Of a stretch of DNA of 7,207 nucleotides, positions 1 through 5,403 are shown piece by piece; within the stretch, counting starts at the first letter, position 1, and every line of letters starts with the position of its first letter. The stretch is from an uncultured Bacteroidota bacterium. GTDB taxonomy: Bacteria; Bacteroidota; Bacteroidia; NS11-12g; UBA955. The translations under genes and the position numbers were made by a program. Under the pieces are notes generated by a model. That model was not told the DNA's origin, made no database searches, and worked only from the letters and a program-made list of their open reading frames with translations. The stretch lies in NCBI GenBank assembly GCA_903879775.1, contig CAIRMY010000202.1, forward strand, positions 1 through 7,207, read 5' to 3'.

Positions 1-510
1 AAATTCACCAATCATGTTGGCCATTAAAATGAGAATATTGTTTTCCGTAGTCTTATGACAATCCAATTTCAAATTGTAATAGAAATAACTCCATTCTTCA
101 ACCGGTTTTATAGAAACAAATTTTTGAAATAAATAAAATAAATTTGATAAGGCAACAGGATCCTGTAACAAGGCTTTTTGTTTGAGTTCTGAATAGATTG
201 AATCATCGATTTCATCAAATTCAGATAGTCTGTTCCAAATGTTAAAATTTAAATCTGGGATGTTGGAATTTTCAAATTCACGATAAGACTTATATCCGCA
301 ATATTCAGCAAAAAAATCTAATACTGAACTGGAGGTTTTTGTAGATTTTACAGTTCCAAAAAAGCGTCTTAAGGTGTTATAACTAACTAAATGCTTTGTT
401 TTTAGATAAATATCTGACGCTAGAAACTCCATGTCAGATTTAGTTATCGGAGTTTTACCAAATCTTCTTTCTACTGAAACTTTTAATCGACTTAGTATAT
501 AATCTTCCAT
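1..510 (-). CDS. Partial uncharacterised Bacteroidota protein with a possible HTH-like N-terminus (3' end outside window)
   Basis: An open frame runs from an ATG at 510-508 to the left edge with no stop, giving the first 170 residues; the C-terminus is missing. The N-terminus reads MEDYILSRLKVSVERRFGKT, followed by PITKSDMEFLASDIYLKT (residues 21-38), VSYNTLRRFFG (42-52) and VLDFFAEYCGY (62-72). I recall this layout (amphipathic start, FGKxxIT, a 'S.NTLRRFFG' helix, then a 'L...YCGY.S...F' segment) from many uncharacterised Bacteroidota proteins. The 'SYNTLRRFFG' part resembles the recognition helix of a helix-turn-helix, so DNA binding is possible but inferred. The remainder (about 80-170) is rich in aromatic and acidic residues, looks helical, and has no motif I recognise. 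There is no signal peptide or membrane segment, so a cytoplasmic location is likely. No clear ribosome binding site precedes the ATG, which is usual in this phylum. Coding is supported by an uninterrupted frame across 510 AT-rich bases. The function is unknown. Confidence 0.8.
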   Translation of the reverse strand, partial: MEDYILSRLKVSVERRFGKTPITKSDMEFLASDIYLKTKHLVSYNTLRRFFGTVKSTKTSSSVLDFFAEYCGYKSYREFENSNIPDLNFNIWNRLSEFDEIDDSIYSELKQKALLQDPVALSNLFYLFQKFVSIKPVEEWSYFYYNLKLDCHKTTENNILILMANMIGEF

Positions 511-573
511 AAAGCAGCAAGAGCTGATTTGCTCAAATCTAACTGCAATAAATTAATATATTCGATTTCTGGG

Positions 574-592
574 GTGTACAAATTTGGTACAC
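574..592. promoter_or_regulatory. Inverted repeat, candidate operator upstream of the left-edge gene
   Basis: GTGTAC (574-579) and GTACAC (587-592) are perfect reverse complements separated by AAATTTG, so the 19-bp site is nearly fully symmetric around a central AAATTT. It lies about 64 bp upstream of the ATG at 510. It has no T-run and its arms are short, so it looks more like a dimeric protein binding site than a terminator. Autoregulation by the neighbouring HTH-like protein is conceivable but purely inferred. Confidence 0.35.
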
Positions 593-717
593 GTATTCAA
601 TTATTTAGTAGTTCACAATCCAAATATGATTTATTCGTTGAATTAATTAAATAACATATTTTTATTTAATCGTTGTCAACCATTTTAATTTTATTAAATG
701 CCAAATAGAAAAATCAA

Positions 718-732
718 AAAGGAATGTCCTTT
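718..732 (-). terminator. Candidate intrinsic terminator of the comM transcript
   Basis: Read on the minus strand, AAAGGA-CAT-TCCTTT forms a 6-bp stem with a 3-base loop and is followed at once by TTGATTTTTC, a T-rich tail. It lies 61 bases past the comM stop codon. The stem has only two G:C pairs, so it may be weak; its position and T-tail are the main support. Confidence 0.4.
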
Positions 733-753
733 AAAAGTCCATTAAATAAATTA

Positions 754-778
754 AAAGATAGTGCCTCATTTTATCTTT
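754..778 (-). terminator. Second AT-rich hairpin just after comM
   Basis: On the minus strand AAAGATA (778-772) pairs with TATCTTT (760-754) around an 11-base loop, followed by TAATTTATTT. It begins 15 bases after the comM stop. The 7-bp stem has a single G:C pair, so alone it would be a poor terminator. It may act with the hairpin at 718-732 or protect the mRNA 3' end. Confidence 0.25.
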
Positions 779-793
779 CGTCACCATTTGCAA

Positions 794-2341
794 TCACCCC
801 AACATTCCCTCTCTGTCCAAACTTCTAAAATGGATGGCCTCGGCTAAATGCTCTATTTGAATCTTCTCTGACCCAGCTAAATCAGCAATGGTTCGGCTTA
901 ACTTGAGTATTTTGTCATACGCCCTAGCGCTCAAATTTAACTTTTGCATGGCAGCCTTCAACAAAACTTGACCAGCTGCCGGTATCTCACAGTATTCATG
1001 TACCCGATTGCTCGGTAACATTGCATTGCTAAAAATGCCCGGAGTTTCTTTATATCGATCCTCCTGAACCTGCCTCGCCTTGATCACCCTTGCCCTAATA
1101 TCAGCGCTCGACTCACCAGAATTATTCCTCAATGTTAACTCATCATGCGTAACTGGGGTAACCTCTATATGTATATCGATCCTGTCTAACAATGGACCAC
1201 TAATTTTTCCCAAATATCGATTCACCGAACCCGGTGCACAAGTGCATGCCTTTGTGGGATGATTGTGGTATCCACACGGACAAGGATTCATGCTTGCAAC
1301 CAACATAAACGATGCTGGATAGTCAACGCTCCATCTCGATCGAGAGATTGTCACCTTGCGTTCTTCCAACGGTTGTCGCATCACTTCTAAGACAGATCTC
1401 TTGAACTCCGGCAATTCATCTAAAAATAATACCCCGTGATGCGCCAATGAAATTTCTCCAGGCTGAGGATTGTTACCACCACCAACCAATGCAACATCAC
1501 TAATAGAATGGTGCGGCGATCTAAATGGACGCACTGCCATCAACGACGAATTTCGACCCAATTTACCAGCCACCGAATGAATCTTTGTTGTTTCCAACGA
1601 CTCATGTAATGTCATAGGGGGCATAATCGATGGCAATCGCTTCGCCAACATTGTTTTACCCGCCCCTGGAGGGCCAAATAATATTAAATTATGTCCACCC
1701 GCAGCCGCAATTTCCATTGCCCGCTTAATGTTTTCTTGTCCTTGAACATCCTTAAAATCAACATCATAATCATTAATCGACTGTTCAAACTCCAACCTTG
1801 GATCAACAAATTCTCGCGGCAAGTCAGAAACACCAGAAATAAAATCAGCAACTTCTTTTAGATTGCTCACACCGTAAACTTCTAAATCCTTAACAATCGC
1901 GGCCTCTCTAGCATTCTCCTTGGGCAAAATAAATCCCTTAAACTTATCTTTCATGGCTTGAATTGCAATTGGAAGAGCACCTTTAATGGGCAAAACACTG
2001 CCATCTAATCCCAATTCCCCCATGATAATATAATCGCCAAGTTTGTCCTCTTGAATTTGAAAGCTCGCCGCCAACATTGTTACAGCAATTGGCAAATCAT
2101 AAGCGCTACCCTCCTTTCGGATGTCAGCCGGCGCCAAATTGATCACCATTTTTTGCCTAATTGGCTCAAACCCTGAATTGCGTATCGCTGCATCGCAACG
2201 AAACAAACTCTCCTTCACCGCAACATCGGGCAACCCAATGATAAATGTTGCAAACTCGGGCGTTGTAGTGGCATTGGCCTCCACAATTACTTTTGTAGCA
2301 TTCACCCCATGCAACGCCGATGCATATCCCTTCACTACCAT
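794..2341 (-). CDS. comM: ComM/YifB-family AAA+ ATPase (Mg-chelatase-like), natural transformation helicase
   Basis: This is a complete 515-residue protein, the usual ComM/YifB length (about 505-515). It has an N-terminal ChlI-like domain of Lon S5-fold type (about 20-140), a AAA+ Mg-chelatase core (about 190-395) with Walker A GPPGAGKT (223-230) and Walker B LFLDELPEF (305-313), a GPLLDRIDIH segment (382-391), and a C-terminal lid (about 403-508) with the SARAYDKILKLSRTIADL sensor-like helix (471-488). A four-cysteine cluster (C354, C356, C366, C368) sits in the core, as is typical of the family. Characterised ComM is a hexameric helicase that promotes branch migration while incoming single-stranded DNA is integrated during transformation. 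'Magnesium chelatase' labels on this family are misleading, since no BchD/BchH partner is present. The ATG lies 21 bp after the gldH stop, so it is likely the last gene of the operon. No other competence gene is visible. The family call is firm; the role in this organism is inferred. Confidence 0.96.
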   Translation of the reverse strand: MVVKGYASALHGVNATKVIVEANATTTPEFATFIIGLPDVAVKESLFRCDAAIRNSGFEPIRQKMVINLAPADIRKEGSAYDLPIAVTMLAASFQIQEDKLGDYIIMGELGLDGSVLPIKGALPIAIQAMKDKFKGFILPKENAREAAIVKDLEVYGVSNLKEVADFISGVSDLPREFVDPRLEFEQSINDYDVDFKDVQGQENIKRAMEIAAAGGHNLILFGPPGAGKTMLAKRLPSIMPPMTLHESLETTKIHSVAGKLGRNSSLMAVRPFRSPHHSISDVALVGGGNNPQPGEISLAHHGVLFLDELPEFKRSVLEVMRQPLEERKVTISRSRWSVDYPASFMLVASMNPCPCGYHNHPTKACTCAPGSVNRYLGKISGPLLDRIDIHIEVTPVTHDELTLRNNSGESSADIRARVIKARQVQEDRYKETPGIFSNAMLPSNRVHEYCEIPAAGQVLLKAAMQKLNLSARAYDKILKLSRTIADLAGSEKIQIEHLAEAIHFRSLDREGMLG

Positions 2342-2362
2342 AATCTTCGCTACTTAAATTGC

Positions 2363-2854
2363 TTATAAAATCAACTGCCCACGCACAACTTGAATGCCAA
2401 CATTGTTCACCTCCTTCAGCTTTTCATCACGCATGTTTTGATTGAATTCTACGATATATTCACCCTTGGCAAGTTTCAAATTCTGCAAAAACGGCTCCTG
2501 AAAACTCACTAAATTCGATACCCCTGTTCCAGTCCACTTTCCCAAGTTATCTGATAAAACTAACTGAAATTGATTCTTTTGCTGGAATTTATTTGGACCC
2601 TTCATTGAATAAATCATCCAAATATTACTATATGCATAACTTCCCGTAATTCTTAGTCCACAATTAATCGTGTAATAATGCTGATCGTCGGTAATTGTAA
2701 ACTTAAATTTCTTACGCTCCTTCCAATCCCATCCACCAGCATCTACTGAAGTAAATTCTTCAAAAACAATGTTCTTTGAAGTTGTACAACTAGGAACAAT
2801 ACTCGCCATAATAACAAATAAAATTCCAATGCTAAATATTTTTATATGTTTCAT
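2363..2854 (-). CDS. gldH: GldH-family gliding motility lipoprotein
   Basis: This is a 163-residue protein with a lipoprotein signal peptide: KHIK start, hydrophobic stretch 6-20, and a VPSC lipobox with Cys23 as the expected acylated residue. The mature part is mostly beta-strand and shows the GldH pattern: an aromatic WDWKERKKFKF segment (42-52), YSNIWMIYSM (75-84), GKWTGTGVSNLVSFQEPF (105-122) and the closing GEYIVEFNQNMRDEKLKEVNNVGIQV (131-156). I assign it to GldH from this pattern and length (about 160). In Flavobacterium johnsoniae GldH is a lipoprotein needed for gliding; its biochemical role is not well defined. Its ATG overlaps the lpxK stop as ATGA (2854-2851), indicating translational coupling. 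Proline at lipobox position -2 is uncommon but tolerated. Whether this organism glides cannot be told, because GldH homologues also occur in non-gliding Bacteroidota. Confidence 0.85.
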   Translation of the reverse strand: MKHIKIFSIGILFVIMASIVPSCTTSKNIVFEEFTSVDAGGWDWKERKKFKFTITDDQHYYTINCGLRITGSYAYSNIWMIYSMKGPNKFQQKNQFQLVLSDNLGKWTGTGVSNLVSFQEPFLQNLKLAKGEYIVEFNQNMRDEKLKEVNNVGIQVVRGQLIL

Positions 2855-3879
2855 AATAAATCAATTAATACTTTTTTAAATGTTTCGGCCGTTTCAAACA
2901 AAAACGACACTTCTGTATGAATTTCATACACATTGATCGATCCAAAATCCATTCCTTCAGCTACAATTAATCCCATCAACCTCATTGAATCTTTTCGCGT
3001 TAACACAATATTCTCTACTTCAAAATCATTGCAATATTGTATCCACTCCAATAAATTATTCTTTGAAAAGTTTGAATGGTCTGGGTAATTAAAGTGCTTC
3101 ACCACTTCAAAATCATTCAATTCTTCCCTCGTTTTATTCCCTTCGGCAATTCCTGTAACCAATACAACCTTCGTATTCAAACCCAAATCTTTGTCCCCCA
3201 AAAGCACTTTAGGTTTAGAAATGGGGTACGTTGCAAAGAAAATCTGTTTGCAATAATGACTTAACAACGACTCTATTTTCAACGCCTCTTCTTTTTTTAA
3301 TTCTGAAGGACATTTGGTGACAACAATTATATCGGCGCCCTTAGCAGTTGACTTAAATTCCCTCAATCGGCCCGATGGCATTACAAAATCTTCATAAAAT
3401 GGTCGGTGATAATTACTCAAAATGAGGTTTACTTTGCCCCTTAAAGGCAAATGCTGAAAACCATCATCGAGCAATACTAAATTCACATTTTCATTATGCT
3501 CCTTTATCGTTTCAATGCCTACAATTCTATTTTCACAAACAAAAACAGGAATATCTGGATGTTGAAATTTCACCTCTTTTGGCTCATCCCCTACGTTTGT
3601 GGCTTTCGAATCCAATTGAACTTCTAAAAAACCATTGGTTTTTCTACCGTACCCTCTGCTCAAAACACTCACGTTATAGGATGATTTTAACAATTCAGAT
3701 AAGTAAATAACCATTGGTGTTTTTCCTGTTCCCCCAACCGTAAGATTTCCGACAATAACAGTCGGAATGTCTAATTCCGTCCTAAGTTGAAACAACTCAT
3801 AAAACAATCGCCTTAAACCAGCTATGCTGCCATAAATCACCGACAACGGCCAAAGCAATATGTTAAACGACTTTATCAA
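2851..3879 (-). CDS. lpxK: Tetraacyldisaccharide 4'-kinase, lipid A biosynthesis
   Basis: LpxK transfers the ATP gamma-phosphate to the 4' position of the tetraacyldisaccharide 1-phosphate, making lipid IVA at the inner face of the cytoplasmic membrane. The 342-residue protein has the expected length. Visible features are a hydrophobic membrane-associating N-terminal helix with LLWPLSVIYG (8-17), the P-loop VGNLTVGGTGKTP (43-55), SRGYGRK (74-80), GDEP (97-100) and the family-defining DDGFQH motif (138-143) that bears catalytic aspartates. The start is a TTG (3879-3877): the next in-frame upstream codons are TTT, AGA and then a stop, and no ATG occurs near the N-terminus. The TTG overlaps the stop of the upstream gene as TTGA, so translation probably depends on the ribosome ending that gene. 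It overlaps gldH downstream as ATGA. Confidence 0.96.
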   Translation of the reverse strand: MIKSFNILLWPLSVIYGSIAGLRRLFYELFQLRTELDIPTVIVGNLTVGGTGKTPMVIYLSELLKSSYNVSVLSRGYGRKTNGFLEVQLDSKATNVGDEPKEVKFQHPDIPVFVCENRIVGIETIKEHNENVNLVLLDDGFQHLPLRGKVNLILSNYHRPFYEDFVMPSGRLREFKSTAKGADIIVVTKCPSELKKEEALKIESLLSHYCKQIFFATYPISKPKVLLGDKDLGLNTKVVLVTGIAEGNKTREELNDFEVVKHFNYPDHSNFSKNNLLEWIQYCNDFEVENIVLTRKDSMRLMGLIVAEGMDFGSINVYEIHTEVSFLFETAETFKKVLIDLL

Positions 3880-5288
3880 TCTAAATCAAACCATTGGCCT
3901 TTGTTAGGAGTTACAACCTCACAACCCTTTACATCTGCAGCCAGAGTGTCCATTTGAGTTGCATCTCCATGAACCAAAAACAATTTTTTCAATTGACCAT
4001 CATTAGAACGATCAAAATAATCTAACAATTGAGGATGATCTGGATGAGCACTAAATACATCTGTTCTTTTAATTACAGCCCTAACTGGTCGTTTTCTGTG
4101 ATCAATTTCTACAAAATCCTGACCACTTAACAAACGATCTCCTAAAGTTCCCTCAGCACAAAATCCTGCAATTAAAATCGTGTTTTCATCGTGACCAACA
4201 TTGTTTCTCACATGCATTTGTATTCTACCACCTTCAACCATTCCAGCCGCAGAAATAATCACACACGGTTCCGGCAATACACTCAAAATTTCGCTCTGTC
4301 TTTCATCTTCAATCACATGCAATAATGGAAAATCAAACAATGATCCATACTTAGATTGAAATTGCTTTGCTTCTTCATTCAAGTATTGCATGTTGTATTG
4401 ATAAACCTTTGTGCTCTTAATGGCTAAAGGACTATCGGTGAATATCTTAATATTCGGTAATTTACCTTCGCGATACAGTTGGTGTAATGTGAAAATAATG
4501 GCCTGGGTTCTTCCAACACTAAATGCAGGAATCACAACCTTTCCGCCGCGTTTTACACACGCATCTAGAACCTCTTCAAGTATAAATTCCTCAGCCAAAC
4601 GACTATCAGTAATGTGCTTTCGGCCTCCGTAAGTGCTCTCTGAAATCAAATATTGTAAACCCTTCATTGGAATTGGATCTGGAACCAATTTTGAACGGTA
4701 GTTGCCTAAATCTCCTGTAAATCCAATCACTTTTGTCTTGCCTTCCTCTTTCACTTCCAAACGCGCACTCACTGCACCTAAAATATGACCTGACGTATGA
4801 AAACTCACCATAACCTCATCGTTGAATTTGTAATTCTCACCAATTTCAAGAGTTCTTGCCATCTGAATCATGTCTACAATATGTTTTTTTGCATAAAGCG
4901 GCTGCGGAATATTCCCAAATTTCACTTTCCCCTTCTTGCGCGACGATTGTTTACGCTTCTTTTGCATTTCCATTCTTTGAATGTTTAAACTATCGTGTAA
5001 CAAAAAATCACTCAATTCTAACGTTGCACCCGTACACAAAATTTCACCAGCAAATCCCTGTTTAATTAAATTTGGAACATTTCCAGTGTGATCAATGTGT
5101 GCGTGCGTTATTATCAATAAATCAATTTCTGATGCCTGAAAAGGGAAATTGGCATTCTTATTTTCAAACTCTTTTCTATTCTCGTAATCTAAACCACAAT
5201 CTATTAATATACGTGTGCCGCCAGCTAGCTCAAGCATGTGCATGCTTCCAGTAACCTGCCTGGCGGCACCCCAAAATGTCAATCTCAT
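3876..5288 (-). CDS. Beta-CASP metallo-beta-lactamase-fold RNA hydrolase (RMMBL domain)
   Basis: This 470-residue protein belongs to the CPSF73/TTHA0252-like group of zinc-dependent RNA nucleases. The metallo-beta-lactamase part shows DCG (30-32), HAHIDH (62-67, the HxHxDH zinc motif), SGHILGA (His168) and FTGDLG (Asp193). The beta-CASP insertion begins near ESTYGG (217-222), and the C-terminal RNA-specificity (RMMBL) part contains SAHPDH (413-418) and the last metal-type histidine in VHGD (His440). All expected catalytic positions that I can place are present, so it should be active as an RNA endo- or exonuclease in the cytoplasm; its substrates are unknown. Residues 110-121 form a strongly basic loop that may contact RNA. 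The start gives the usual family N-terminus (WGAARQVTGSMH). It is the first gene of the run with lpxK, gldH and comM, and its stop overlaps the lpxK start. Confidence 0.93.
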   Translation of the reverse strand: MRLTFWGAARQVTGSMHMLELAGGTRILIDCGLDYENRKEFENKNANFPFQASEIDLLIITHAHIDHTGNVPNLIKQGFAGEILCTGATLELSDFLLHDSLNIQRMEMQKKRKQSSRKKGKVKFGNIPQPLYAKKHIVDMIQMARTLEIGENYKFNDEVMVSFHTSGHILGAVSARLEVKEEGKTKVIGFTGDLGNYRSKLVPDPIPMKGLQYLISESTYGGRKHITDSRLAEEFILEEVLDACVKRGGKVVIPAFSVGRTQAIIFTLHQLYREGKLPNIKIFTDSPLAIKSTKVYQYNMQYLNEEAKQFQSKYGSLFDFPLLHVIEDERQSEILSVLPEPCVIISAAGMVEGGRIQMHVRNNVGHDENTILIAGFCAEGTLGDRLLSGQDFVEIDHRKRPVRAVIKRTDVFSAHPDHPQLLDYFDRSNDGQLKKLFLVHGDATQMDTLAADVKGCEVVTPNKGQWFDLD

Positions 5289-5403
5289 TTTACAAAATTA
5301 ACGCTATCTAACTGATTCATTGTTAAATGTAGTCAATTCTTTACCACAATGTATTCAACAAATTAACATGTTGGTTTCCGTATATTTCTCAAACTACAAT
5401 CAA
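5289..5403 (-). promoter_or_regulatory. Intergenic region with candidate promoter for the RNA hydrolase-lpxK-gldH-comM run
   Basis: This 115-bp gap separates the surface protein stop from the RNA hydrolase ATG. Two minus-strand boxes resemble the Bacteroidota -7 consensus TAnnTTTG. TAATTTTG (5300-5293) is a perfect match but ends only 4 bases before the ATG, which would make the transcript nearly leaderless. TTAATTTG (5366-5359) matches 7 of 8 and has a TTTG (5393-5390) 23 bases upstream as a possible -33 element, giving a leader of about 60 bases. I cannot choose between them. No convincing terminator for the surface protein gene is visible here, so read-through is possible. Confidence 0.35.

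Larger units (their letters stand above)
511..793. other. AT-rich intergenic region between comM and the left-edge gene
   Basis: This 283-bp stretch holds no convincing gene. Its right part (718-778) carries two short hairpins that probably end the comM transcript. Its left part should hold the promoter of the minus-strand gene starting at 510, including an inverted repeat at 574-592. On the minus strand, CATATTTG (628-621) matches the Bacteroidota -7 box TAnnTTTG at all but the first base, but I see no good TTG -33 partner at the usual distance. The promoter therefore remains unassigned. Confidence 0.6.

Noticed and set aside
516..533. AGCAA/TTGCT hairpin just upstream of the left-edge gene start, considered as a translational control element
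   Set aside because: Five weak pairs around an 8-base loop are expected by chance in this sequence, and it does not hide an identifiable ribosome binding site.
794..2341. True magnesium chelatase subunit or MoxR chaperone
   Set aside because: The full-length layout with an N-terminal ChlI-type domain, the core cysteine cluster and the C-terminal lid is that of ComM/YifB. No chelatase partner or VWA-domain gene is adjacent.
5356..5373. CAACA/TGTTG inverted repeat between the surface protein and RNA hydrolase genes, considered as a terminator
   Set aside because: The arms are only 5 bp, the stem is AT-rich, and there is no T-run following it on the minus strand.
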